Translations under genes and position numbers: made by a program | Notes under the pieces: model-generated | Seen by the model: the letters and a program-made list of their open reading frames with translations, nothing else | Databases searched by the model: none | What the model was told of the DNA's origin: nothing | NCBI GenBank assembly: GCA_025084515.1 | Contig: JAJAGP010000084.1 | Location: 835,778-899,777 of the forward strand | Direction: 5' to 3' | Length of the DNA: 64,000 nt | Source of the DNA: Ancistrus triradiatus | Lineage: Eukaryota > Chordata > Actinopteri > Siluriformes > Loricariidae | Shown here: positions 35,740 to 49,589 of the stretch, piece by piece | Numbering within the stretch: position 1 is the stretch's first letter | Layout: every line of letters begins with the position of its first letter

Positions 35740-38700
35740 CCTCTGTAAACTGATCCTCGCCAAGCAAAGAGGATCCAATGGCAGATCCAATATACTGTAA
35801 TTTGATATGTCCAAGCTGGCAGCACCTTTGTCTTTTACAAAATATTTTGATGTTAATTTCTAAGGTATAACATCTCAAACAAATATTAAAAATGTAATTG
35901 TAAACAACCATGCTATTTATTAATGGGAAATACGGATAAAGCATTTTAACCCCACTTTTTCTGGTCAGAAAAATATTAGTTATTCCCAAAGCACTTACAA
36001 AACGAACCTTCCCCATATGTTAGTATGTGGTTCTTGTTTATGTAATTTATGCATGTGCCCAGGTCTAGTGATTGGAGAAAGGAGGCTTTCTGGAGCTTTG
36101 AATTATTTGAACTTCTTCATTTGAACTGCTCTTTGAGAAACGATTGAAACCCTGTGTCCTAGTGACATCTGCTGGCCAGATTTGTGCAACTGCATCAGGG
36201 AAAACTCCATACAAACAACCATTTTGAACAGGAATGTAATTTTTAAATAAAACTTTTAAAGGAATATAGGTGTCACATCGCAAACTGCGGTTTTCTCTCT
36301 CCGCCGTCAGAGGTCGCTCTCGCCAGAGTTTTAACCAGCGAGAGTGTACCTCACCGGCATCGTCTATTTAAGCTGCTTCCGCAAACACCTCCGTGCGAAG
36401 TCTTGTTTGCAATGGGTGACAATTCTGAGCGGTATTTTCGGTATCTGTCTTTGTTGGTTTTGACCCTGGATTTCCTGTCATCGATCTCGGCTTTGGTTCC
36501 ATCTGTCGGCTTCGGTTGTTCGAGTTTCTGGACTACTTATCTGGTATTGACCCTGCCTGTTTCTGACTACGATTGTTGTGAATTAAACCTGCACCTGATT
36601 CTTACCACGGTCTCGAGTATTATCTGTGACAGAAGACTTCGCACGGAGGTGTTTGCGGAAGCAGCTTAAATAGACTGTTAAAACTCTGGCGAGAGCGACC
36701 TCTAACGGCGGAGAGAGGAAACCGCAGTTTGCGATGTGACAATAGGTATGTGTGGCATAATGTCCATTTGGACAACATCAAATTGGATATGCGTCTGAGG
36801 TCTGATGATGTAAATATCCTTGTTATTAAGGTTATTAACCTTCTTAAGATGTACAGTATTACATGGCGAGGTACATTAACTTTAATACAGTTGTAATGAC
36901 AGACATAATCAGCACAGACTCTGGTGTAGAATGTTTTATTTAAAAAAAGTAGAGAAATAAGCACTTATCCATGGCTTACTGATGAGTGCGTTTAATTATA
37001 AATTATACATTTAAATGATCTGTGCAATTTACAATGTACATAATGGTTGCATTTTGAACATTTTTAATTATGAGCTCATAACTATCTGCATTTTTTTCCA
37101 TGTGTGCCTCAGGAGCTGTGTAAGGACCCTCGACTCTTTGTGGATGGAATTAGCACAAGAGATCTGCATCAAGGCAGCCTGGGTAACTGTTGGATGGTGG
37201 CAGCTACTTCCTGTTTGGCCACAGAGCCATCACTTTGGAAAAAGGTTTGTGTGCATTTGTGTATGTGAGAATCACTGTGTGTAGCTATGACACATTTTCA
37301 CTTTATCTTTCCACTTGTATTCTCTCTCACACACAATATATATATATATATATATATACACACTCCTGATCAAAATCTTAAGACCAGTTAAAAAATTGCA
37401 AGAATTCGCATTTTGCACTATTGGATCTTAAGAAGGTTCTAAGTAGAGCTTCACAATGCTAAAAGAAGAAATCGGCGCAAAACACAAAGTTTTGAGCAGG
37501 GAATTTTTTGAAAACTGCTTTTACACTCAAACATGATCTTTTCAGCTGATCAAAAATTTAAGACCATAGCTTTTAAAAGCCAAAAGCTGCCCAAAAATTT
37601 AGATTCCATGTCATTTTCTGTCAAGTATTTACACTGTCAAGACTTCCTGATGGCAAAAGCAAAAAAGCTCACTGACTTTGAACGTGGTAGGATTGTTGAG
37701 CTGCATAAGCAAGGCCTCTCACAACGTGCCATCGCTGCTGAGGTTGGACGCAGTAAGACAGTCATTTTGCATTTTTTAAATGACCCTGAGGTTATGGAAC
37801 AAAAAAGTCAAGTGGTAGACCCAAAAAAATTTCACCAGCGCTGAGCCGCAGGATCCGATTGGCTGTCCGTCAAGACACGGGACGATCCTCTACCCAAATT
37901 AAGGCCATTACTGGTGCTGACTGCAGCCCAATAACCATCAGACGGCATCTACGAGGGAAGGGCTTCAGAAATACAAAACGTCTTCAAAAGCCACGTCTTC
38001 TTCAACGCCACAAAATTGCCTGTTTGGACTTTGCAAGGGTGCACCAAACATGGGACATTGAAAGGTGGAAGAAAGTTGTCTTCTGTGATGAGAAAAAATT
38101 TAACCTTGATGGGCCTGATGGCTTCCAACGTCTGGCATCATGACAAGGAGATCCCACCTGAGATGTTTTCTACACGGCACAGTGGGGGGGGGGGGGCTCC
38201 ATCATGATTTGGGGTGCGTTTTCCTTCAATGGAACAATGGAGCTTCAGGTTGTGCAGGGGCGTCAAACAGCAGCTGGCTATGTGAAGATGTTGCAGCGGG
38301 CATCCCTCATGACTGAGGGCCCTCGTCTGTGTGGTAATGACTGGGTTTATCAACAGGACAATGCTGCAGTTCACAGTGCCCGCCTGACAAAGGACTTCTT
38401 CCAGGAGAATAACATCTCTCTTTTGGACCATCCTGCGTGTTCCCCTGATCTAAATCCGATTGAGAACATTTGGGGATGGATGGCAAGGGAAGTTTACAAA
38501 AATGGACATCAGTTCCAGACAGTGTATGCCCTTCGTGAAGCCATCTTCAACACTTGGAGCAACGTCCCCACTAGCCTCCTGAAAACACTGGCATCGAGCA
38601 TGCCTAAACAATTGTTTGAAGTGATTAACAAGAATGGTGGAGCTACTCATTACTGAGTCCTTTTTTTGACACTTTGATTTCTGTTTTGAGGGGGTTTTCG

Positions 38701-38926
38701 GGGTTTTTTGAGCTATGGTCTTAAACTTTTGATCAGCTGAAAAAATCTTGTTTGACTATAAATGCAGTTTCCAAAAAATTCCCTGCTCAAAAGTTTTTGT
38801 CTCTTGCGATGATTTCTTCTTTTAGCATTGTGAAGCTCTACTTAGAACCTTGTTAAGATCCAATAGTGCAAAATGCGAATTCTTGCAATTTTGTAACTGG
38901 TCTTAAGATTTTGATCAGGAGTATGT

Positions 38927-39007
<81 letters not shown>

Positions 39008-42000
39008 CGTGTGTGTGTATATTGTGTGTGTCAGGTCATCCCACATCACATGGAGCAGGAGTGGAACCCTAAGCGTTCAGACCTGTATGCCGGAATTTTC
39101 CACTTCCGTTTCTGGCGTCTAGGACAATGGACAGATGTGGTGGTGGACGACCGCCTACCAGTCAGTGAGGATGGAACTCTGCTCTTCTGTCGGTCAGCTA
39201 CACCACGGGAGTTCTGGAGTGCCCTGTTGGAAAAAGCTTACGCCAAGTATGACACTGGTCAGAGAAATACATATAGTATATGTACAGCTTACAATATATA
39301 GTACTTTGCAATAGTTTTAGCCACGTTTTGGCCAAATTGATACTATTTGCCTCTAAAACATTAAGAATTCCGGTAATGTATCAAGTTTTTATCTGAAAAG
39401 TGATCTAGTTTGTTTATTTAAATAAAATAATCAGAAAAAATTATATATGAAAGATTTATGAAAATGTTGCGTTATGGGACAGCTTGTTTTTTGACCCAAG
39501 TGCAGAGTAATACTGGTTTTAACTCCTGGAAGCATTGAGGTAGAAACCAGTTTTTTGGAGTTGAAGGTCCTAAAGAATAATTACATTCCTTATTGATATT
39601 TAAATAGATATATTTATTACTATGATAGAGCAAGTGTATATTTTGTGCATGATGGTGTAAGAGTCTAGAACCAGGGTTGTCATACTTGTGAGGCATGCGC
39701 TCTACCAATGCATCACTGGTATACTAAGTGGAATGAATAGCTCTTATATTGCTCATTTTTGGGCTTTCATGCAGTTTCCCCAAAACTATAGTAAGTTTCC
39801 CTTACTATCTTGGTTTATCTATTCATTTTTATTATCACAATACACTTTTTGTCTTCAGTTTTCTTTCACTTACATGCACACTTTTTTGTATTTTTGTTAG
39901 TTTAAGCACATACATGCACAATCAGAATGTGCCCTAGCATACCGCATTTGTTGCCCCTCTACAAAGGTGCAACAAAGAACATTGTCTGTCCTTAATTCAG
40001 CAGCTGCGGGTATTTCTGACTGATTATCCTGTAGGATATTGGTCAAGTGAGTTCATATTGTTAGAACTGCTGGCTAGGATGACATGCCTCTGCTGGTCCA
40101 AGGTCCCACAGCGGGGTTAGCTTGAGCTACACACCTAGCCTGCCACTGCTGGTCAGCGGTGCTGAGTTGCTGCTGAGTTGGCCTGAACTGAACACCTTTG
40201 TCTCTTTCTACAATCTTGAAAATAATGACCTTACTGGCACTAATGCAGAAGAAAAAGCTAGATAATATGTCTAGTGTCTAAAACTGCACAGTACTGGTTT
40301 TAAAAAATTTTTTTATTGTAAATTATGGTGGAAAATAAGTATTTGGTCAATAACAAAAGTTCAACTTAATACTTTGTAACATAACCTTTGTTGGTAATGA
40401 CAGAGGTCAAACGTTTCCTGTAAGTCTTCACCAGGTTGGCACACACTGTAGCTGGTATTTTGGCCCATTCTTCCATGCAGATCTCCTCTAGAGCAGTGAT
40501 GTTTTGGGGCAACACGGACTTTCAACTCCCTCCACAAATTTTCTATGGGGTTGAGGCCTGGAGACTGGCTTGGCCACTCCAGGACCTTGACATGCTTTTT
40601 ACAGAGCCACTCCTTCGTTGCCCGAGCGGTGTGTTTGGGACCATTGTCATGCTGGAAGACCCAGCCACGTTCCATCTTCAATGCTCTCACTGATGGAAGG
40701 AGGTTTTGGACTAAAATCTCACGATACAATGGCCCTGTTCATTCTTCCCTTAACCCGGATCAGTCGTCCTGTCCCCTCTGCAGAAAAATCAGCCCGCAAA
40801 GCATGATGTTTCCACCCCATGCTTCACAGTAGGTATGGTGTTCTTGGGATGCAACTCGGCATTCTTCCTCCAAACACGGAGAGTTGAGTTTTTACCAAAA
40901 GTTCTATTTTGGTTTCATCTGACCCACATGATATTCTCCCAGTCCTCTTCTGGATCATCCATATGCTCTCTGGCAAACTTCAGACGGGCCTGGACATGTA
41001 CTGGCTTAAGCAGGGGACACGCCTGGCACTGCAGGATCTGAGTCCCTCTCGGCATAGTGTGTTACTGATGGTAGCCTTGTTACTTTGGTCCCAGCTCTCT
41101 GCAGGTCATTCATCAGGTCCTTCCGTGTAGTTCTGGGATTGTTGCTCACCGTTCTCATATTCATTTTGACCCAGGGGATGAGATCTTGCATGGGGCCCCA
41201 GATCAAGGGAGATTATCAATGGCTGACTAAATACTTTATTATATATATACAGCAAGGAACACTTTTAAGAACCTAATCCTTTTCTGATTTTTTTTTCTGT
41301 CAGGCTGAATGGATGTTATGAAGCTTTAGAGGGAGGAAACACTGCTGAAGCTCTGGTAGATTTTACTGGAGGTGTGTCTGAACCTCTGAGTCTTGATGGA
41401 GAGGCACTAACCCAACATCCTGACCAGAGGAAGGCCCTGTTCCAGATGCTAGCCAAAGCACACAGTTGCAAAGCTCTCATTACTTGCTCCATACGGGTAA
41501 ACACCCCTGTTATCATGGAAAAGCAAACACATTCGCAATGCTCAGAATTCCAACATTTTCATTAAGAGAGATAACACAGACCCACAACACCCATGGGAAA
41601 CATGAACAGATTCTAAAATGCTTACGCAATACTGCACTATATAGCACAGCTGATTGACCATAATCTAAATGATACCGACATTTCACTTGTGTTTCATTGA
41701 GGCTGTTTCGCAAAATGCAATGATTTTTCTAATTATCTTTAATAATAATTAACTATGTATTTAAAAAAAAAACATTTAACTAAAAATATATATACAGGCC
41801 TGCACCATTTAACATCTACATTATGTTCTGTGAAACAGGACAGGCCATTTCCATCATCACATAGTAGTTTAGATACTTTGCACATAGTGTTTTATTTTTA
41901 AACAATAATTGTAATTAAAATACAATATTCATACATTTGGTACTGTACTGTACAATACAGTAATTCCTATCTTGGAATATTTTATGAATCTTGACACTCT

Positions 42001-45000
42001 TACCAAAAGCAAAAACCAGTGGAACGTTACCATGGGCAGGCCTACTCTTAAAACTAAATGAAAATATCCATGGGTCACTTCTGAAAACCATACATAGTCT
42101 AGGATTAAGACAAATCCTGGTCTGGGTAACCAGATCGTGTTTAAGCTGTCTGCTCTGTCCTAGTTTATAGTTTATATTTTATGTTTATATTTATAATTAT
42201 ATATATTTGACATGTTACTCAGACTTTACCAATTAATAATGCGTTTCCACTCCCATTGAGAGAGACCGATAAATGTAATGATTCTTTACACATCACCTCA
42301 TCTGTCCCATTACCTTGGCTTGATCCTTACCACTCCACCTCCTGCCATGTCTCCCCATTCAGCTCTGGCTTTCCCTTTCCCAACAATTCGGAAGACAATA
42401 TTCTGATCTTTTTTGTCATCCATTTCTCTCCTCAGTGATTGCTCTATCTATCCCATATATGTCCAGCCAGCAGAAGGAGAGCAGGTGGAATCTGTGCTGG
42501 AGTGTGGTTTAGTGAAGGGCCATGCATACGGGGTTACTGCAGTCAGAAAGATCCGTGTGGGGGAGAGTCTACAAGCTGTTTGTGGATCAGCCCGGATGTA
42601 CATGGTGTGCATGAGGAACCCATGGGGCACTGCAGACTGGACAGGGGCCTGGAGCCAAAGGTAATCAATCGTAGGGTAAGATTTTGAGGAACTAGCAATT
42701 ATGTCATATTAGAGATATTATTATATTATACACATTAGACACATCACTTACTGTTCTCTGTGAGGTCATGTACCAAAGCAAAATACTGCACAAAAGTTCT
42801 GTAAACTGGAGTAAATAATGTAAACCTCTAGGATTAGCAGTTCATTTGATGGTTAAATTAGAATCAGGTGTTTTCAATCAATGGGATGACAATCAGGTGT
42901 GAGTGGGCACCCTGTTTTGTTTAAAGAACAGGGATCTATCAAAGTCTGCTCTTCACAACATGTTTGTGGAAGTGTATCATGGCACAAACAAAGGAGATTT
43001 CTGAGGAGCTCAGAAAGAGAATTGTTAATGCTCATCAGGCTGGAAAAAGTTACAAAACCATCTCTAAAGAGCTTGGACTTCACCAATCCACAGTCAGACA
43101 GATTGTGTACAAATGGAGGAAATTCAAGACCATTGTTACCCTCCCCAGGAGTGGGCGACCAACAAATATCACTCCAAGAGCAAGGCGTGTAATAGTCGGC
43201 GAGGTCACAAAGGACCCAAGGGTAACTTCTAAGCAACTGAAGGCCTCTCTCCATTGGCTAATGTTAATGTTCATGAGTCCACCATCAGAAGAACACTGAA
43301 CAACAATGGTGTGCATGACAGGGTTGTAAGGAGAAAGCCACTGCTCTCCAAAAAGAACATTGCTGCTTGTCTGTCGTTTGCTAAAGATCAGATGGACAAG
43401 CCAGAAGGCTACTGGAAGAATGTTTTGTGGACCGATGAGACCAAAATAGAACATTTTGGTTTAAAAGAAAAGCTTTATGTTTGGAGAAAGGAAAACACTG
43501 AATTCCAGTATAAGAACCTTATCCCATCTGTGAAACATGGTGGTGGTAGTATCATGGTTTGGGCCTGTTTTGCTGTTTGGCCAGGATGGCTTGCCATCAT
43601 TGATGGAACAATGAATTCTGAATTATACTAGAGAAATCTAAAGGAAAATTTCAGGACATCTGTTCATGAGCTGAATCTCAAGAGAAGGTGGGTCATGCAG
43701 CAAGACAACGACCATAAACACACAAGTCGTTCTACCAAAGAATGGTTACAGAAGAATAAAGACAATATTTTGGAATGACCAAGTCAAAGTCCTGACCTTA
43801 ATCCAATGGAAATGTTGTGGAAGGACCTGAAGCCAGAAGTTAATGTGAGGAAACCCACCAACATCCCAGAGCTGAAGCTGTTCTGTACGGAGGAATGGGC
43901 TAAAATTCCTCCAAGCCGGTGTGCAGGACTGATCAACAGTTACAATAAACGTTTAGTTGCAGTTATTGCTGCACGGGGGGGTCACACCAGATACTGAAAG
44001 CAAAGGTTCACATACTTTTGCCACTCACTAATATGTAATATTGGATAATTTTCCTCAATAAATAAATGACCAAGTGTAATATTTTTGTCTCATTTGTTTA
44101 ACTTGGTTCTCTTTATCTACTTTTAGGACTTGTGTGAAAATCAGATGATGTGTTAGGTCATATTTATGCAGAAATATAGAAAATTCTAAAGGGTTCACAA
44201 ACTTTCAAGCACCACTGTATACGTGTTTAATTGGGTATTACTTAAAAATATTAATTACTGTAATCTTATTTTAATCTATTCTTATTGAGTTGGAAAGACA
44301 AATATAACATTATTGAATATTTTGGTGGCACCTGCAGGTCCCATCAGTGCGAGCAGGTGGGTCGCAGTGAGCGAGAGAGGATGGGGCTCATCGTCAGAGA
44401 TGTGGGCGAGTTTTGGTAATAAAGACTTTCTTATTAATTTTCTTTTTTTCATGGGAATAGTATTTTCAAGATAATTGGGATAACACATTACTCTGTTGTG
44501 AATGGGTTTTTAATAGTGACAGTGCATTTTCTGAAATTAGAATGTGAGTCATGCTGGTCCAAACATGCTTATAATTCTCAGAGCAAATAAATGTTTTCAA
44601 TATATTTATGTCTAATACTCATTTGAAAACCTCAACCATTACACTTTAATAAAAAGGTCTATAGGTGGAAGAGTTCCAGTTACTTGCACTTTTTTGCCTT
44701 TTAAAAAAAACAAAACAAGATTTTTTGTGATACCACCTGTGATCAAACCCACAAAATGATGGGGTTATTACTTAATAATAAAATGTTCCCTTTGAAAAAT
44801 TAGCCCTAATTTTAAATTGACAGATTAAACAGACATGGAACTGTATTCCTATAGACATTGACCTCCATTATAAGTGAGTTCTGAGTAGATCTTGCCTTTT
44901 TTCGTTAATGGGTAATGTGTGGAAATTATGGTGCATAGTAATCCCAAACCTAACAGATGTGTTTGATAGAGACGAGGTTGAATAATTGTGTAATGTTCTA

Positions 45001-48000
45001 ACCATTAAACCTTACCAAAGATTTATTGCTGTTTACTTTATATATTGGACAACCATTGCGTGTCTCCTTTCTCAGGATGGCGTTTGAAGACTTCTGCCAC
45101 CACTTCACAGATATTGTGGTGTGCAGATTGGTAGAGCGATGCCTGTTCTGGCCATGGGGTCACTGGAGAGAAGTGTGCTGCCATGGAGAGTGGAGTCTTG
45201 CTCCTCTTGATCCAAAAACTCCAACTGCTTCCCAAACCTCCAGCATCCAGACAGCTTCCTCTAGTCTCCAGTGGTCATGTCCCGCTACTGTTCTGAGAGG
45301 GGATAGAAAAGAAGAGAGGCTAGGTGAAAGGCAGGCGTGTGGGAGACCGGACCATGCAATGAAAGAGAGGAAAGACAAGCATGAACATAAATCTGGGCCA
45401 ATGCAAGAAAGGCAAAGGATGCAGAAGAAAAAAGAGGAGTTTCAGACAAGAGAGGAAACAAATGCAGAGGAGGGATGGGTGAGAGAGATGGACAGAACCA
45501 GTAGATGTGGAGGATGTATTAATAACAGGGAGACATTTCTTCGTAACCCTCAGGTAGAGCAACTTTTCACTGCTGTCACCTACATATCAGAGAACAGGTG
45601 TTTGTTTTTTTTAAAGAAAAATATCTACCAACAACAAAACATTAAACAAAAAGCATGTCATTAATGTGGCTCAGTGGCAATAACAGGCTGCTGGAAAAGG
45701 CAGTTCCAGGTAGAGTTCACAAAGTGGTACATTAACAGAATGCTGTGATAGGCCGGTGCCCTATCCTGGGTGTATCTCTGTCCAGACTCCCCCATAAACC
45801 TGACCAGGATATGTAGTAGTAGTAGTAGTAGTAAAACAGGATGTTTTGCTTAACATTAACTCTGAGCTGAAAGTGATGTAATTATTTTTCTGAGAGTATT
45901 GTCATTGCTTGACGATCTCTAAATTGTTATAAGATATAGGGTACATTGTACTGTATAAAACTCTGATATTGTAAGTTGAATCTCTTGTTTTCATCTTTAT
46001 TCTTTCGTTCTCCATCAGTTCATGTTTGATTTGCAAGGAGAGCGGGATGAGGTGCTCATATGCCTTCAACAAGAGGACAGAAGAATGAAAAGAAGGGAGG
46101 GAGGAGGTGAAAATCTTCCAATCGGCTTTGAGGTGCTGAGGGTGAGAGCCTAAACCTGAACAATCCTAAACAGTCACATAATTAGTGGTGCAAATTCTGT
46201 CAAAAACAGTAGCAGCAACATTATTTAAGACTAAAGTCAAGTATTGCTGAGTAGCTTGTGCTACAATGTTTTTTTTTATTTCTATTTACCCTGTTATTCT
46301 TTTATATAGCAACAGTGAAGAGTTTTGGACCACTAACTGTTTCTGTCCTAAATCTAAATGATGTTCAACAAGTCCAAATCCAAATAGGAAGCTGTGAGAG
46401 TAGAAACTGATTGTGATTCAGATCTACACTTCTGCTTGCAAGCTTAGTTCTTTGGTTTCAGGGTGTCTGGCACATATTTCTCCGAGATTTAACTACGCAC
46501 ACAAGGCCAGATCTTAGTGTTTCAGTGTCCTGGCTTCTTATTGGAGGAATGAGCTGCCCACACTGGTCTGCACAGCCCAGTTTCTTTCTTCTTTCTGCAG
46601 CAGTCTGAAGACTCCTTTTCGAACAATACCTAAGATAATGACTCTCCTGTCCTGTACACTTTTATTCTACTTCTTCTGTTATTCGTATCAAATTGAAGAT
46701 TTGTTTTTAATCTCTGGTTAGCATTAGTCTATAGCCTGAGTTGTTGTGAACAGCAATTCACAAATGAATACTTCTAGATTATTCTCATACTTGCATCTCG
46801 GCACATTTGATTGTACAGATTTGTAATCTGCTCATGGATGAGTATATCTGCTGAATTATTAAATATACAAAGCCATATCAGAAAAACGTTGGGACAGTAT
46901 GGAAAATATATGCAGTGTTTCTTACATTTACTTTGACTTTTATTTCATTGCAGACAGCATGAACCCAAGATATTTCATGATTTGTGAGGTCAACTTCATT
47001 TCATTTGTTAACAAACATCCATTCCTGCATTTCAGACCTGCAACACATAAAGATGGGTTGATTATTCATTTATTACGTTGTAATGTTGCCATTCCTTCTC
47101 ACAACACTTAAAAGACTTTTAACACCAAGGATGCTAAACCATGAAGTGTTTATGCATGTGGTTTTGCATTGTTTTGTAAAATGCATGGACATTTGTGTAA
47201 AAGATGTCATATGTTGCTCTAAAATCTGCATTAATGTGACTGTAAATGACCTTTGCCAAGGGCACTGACACAACCCTATACCACGAAACAGCCTGGCTTT
47301 TGGACTTGTGGCTGATAAATGTCTGAATGGTCCTTTTCGTCTTTGGTTCAGTGCAAATGGTGACCATTTCTTCCAAAAACGATATTGATTGGTCTGACCA
47401 CAATACATGTTTCCACTGTGTGATGGTCCATCCCAGATGCCTCTGACAAACTGGAGATCCTCCGCCCACCTTTGTTCCTCAAAGACACAGGATACTGGAT
47501 ACTGCTTTTGTACCAACATTACAATCTCCAGTTGACATCACCTGTTTGAAATCACATCATTATTTTATTTATTACTATTATTTTTTCATTTCCTCACTAT
47601 CCATAAATTGCCCCCGTCCAAAGGTTTTTGGACTGTGTTGCAGGCCTGAAATGCAGGAGTGGATGTATATTAACAAATTAAATCAAGTTGACCAGACAAA
47701 ATATGAAATATCTAGGATTCATACAGTCTGAGATGAAATCAAAGTCAAAGTAAATGTAAAACACACTTTTTTCCCCCCTTTTTTGCATTTTCCATACTCT
47801 CCTAACGTTTTCTGATTTGGGGTTGTAAAATGGAAATATTCAGGCTGTAAAATTGGTTTGTGAAATTAGTTTGAGCATATCCTGACTAATTTGTCCTGTT
47901 TAAATCTCACAATTATCCAGCGAATGAACGATCACCTATTACCTGATGGTAGGTTAGAAGTGAAGATTACCTTTCAGAATCCCTTCACAATGTGTTTGCA

Positions 48001-49540
48001 GTCTTTTTACCACAACAAAATCTCCTGACTCTTCTCTCTCGAAGGTCGAGGTGAACCGTGTGAGTAGGGTGCAGTGCTTTAGTGAGCAAGCAGCCAGCTC
48101 TGTCTACATGGACTCGCGCAGCATTACCCTGCGTGTAACCCTTGAACCTGGCCGATATGCCCTCCTCCCTACCACCTTCCAGCCTGGAGCCACGGGCCGC
48201 TTCCTGCTGCGCCTCTTCTCAAGCACACGTATCCAACTCAGGTGAGATCCATGTAGGCCTGTTCAAATGTCTGAAGCCTGATTCTAATCCAGGGTTATAA
48301 TCCCATCTCTGCCAAACTGCCACTGTTAGGTCTTTCAGCAAAGTGGCAATTACTTGGATTGTATCAGTTGCAAGTCACTCTGGATGAGTGTGTCTGTTAA
48401 ATGGCTATATGACTAAATGTCAACAGTATCCTCAATTTGTAACAAAACACTTCTTTTCTAGATAACTAAGAACATACCATTGCCTTGAAAATAAATTGCA
48501 TTGCATTGCAAGGCAGGTCTCGGAACACTTCAGCTAAAACATTAGTTAGACTTAACTGTATCTATAGGCATTATACAGTAATATAGATAAGCGTTTATCC
48601 ATCAGCAAATAATATATTGTTTTTTTTTTTATTTTTTTATAAAACTGTGACATTCCTCCATTCAGCATTCATCTGTCTACCAAACTGACAGTTAGGAGAC
48701 TACATAGTTCACCACTATACACTGTTTCTCTAGGGAACTGATGGAGGAGCTGCCCGTTACGTCTTTGTGGTCTTGTTGTGTGCCGCAGCCGTGTGCTGTT
48801 ACCACAGTGCACTTGCACAGGGCTTCTTCACTCAGTAAGCCAAAGCAGCCTGGTTAGTATCAATGAAGGACTGGTTCTTTTTCTAAGAATATTCCATGCT
48901 AAAAACTAGATACAGTATTCCTTGCACTTCATTAGACATGTTCTGGTACATAGCATGTTTTGTGATACAATCAAGTATACTGAAATACACTCACCGGTTA
49001 CTTTTTTAATACAGTACCTTTAATACAGTACACTCATTGTCAATTTTACCAGTTCCACTTACCATTGAGAAACACTTTGCAGTTCTACAATTACAGGCTG
49101 TAGTCCATCTGTTTCTCTACCTACCCTGTTATTTCCCTTTATTCAGCAATGGTCAGGAGCCACAAAGGACCAGGTACTTTTTGGGTGGTGGACAATTCTC
49201 AGCACTGCAGTGACATTGATGTGGTACTGGTGTGCTATTGTGTGTTTTTCCAAAATGTCCAGCCACCAACATCCTGGTAGCATCCTGTGAGCACTGAGGA
49301 AGGATTAGAGGATGACTAACACAAACTGCAGCAACAGATGAGCTACTGTCTCTGACTTTAAATCTACAAGGTGGAGCAATATGGTAGATGTGTCTAATAG
49401 AGAGCACAGTGAGTGAACACAGATCACCCTGTGGGGGTCAGAGTACAGGGGATTGACGAAGTATGTAGAGAAACAGATGGAATACAATCAGTAATTGTAG
49501 AATTATAAAATGTACAGTGAGTGTAGAAGCATAAAAAACA

Positions 49541-49589
<49 letters not shown>

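Noticed and set aside
35628..36016. Serine/leucine-rich proteins on the minus strand
   Set aside because: They are translations of an (AG)n microsatellite.
45026..45075. Upstream methionine of the open frame that includes calpain exon 7
   Set aside because: This is intron sequence before the acceptor at 45074-45075; the exon must join the W codon split at 44415.
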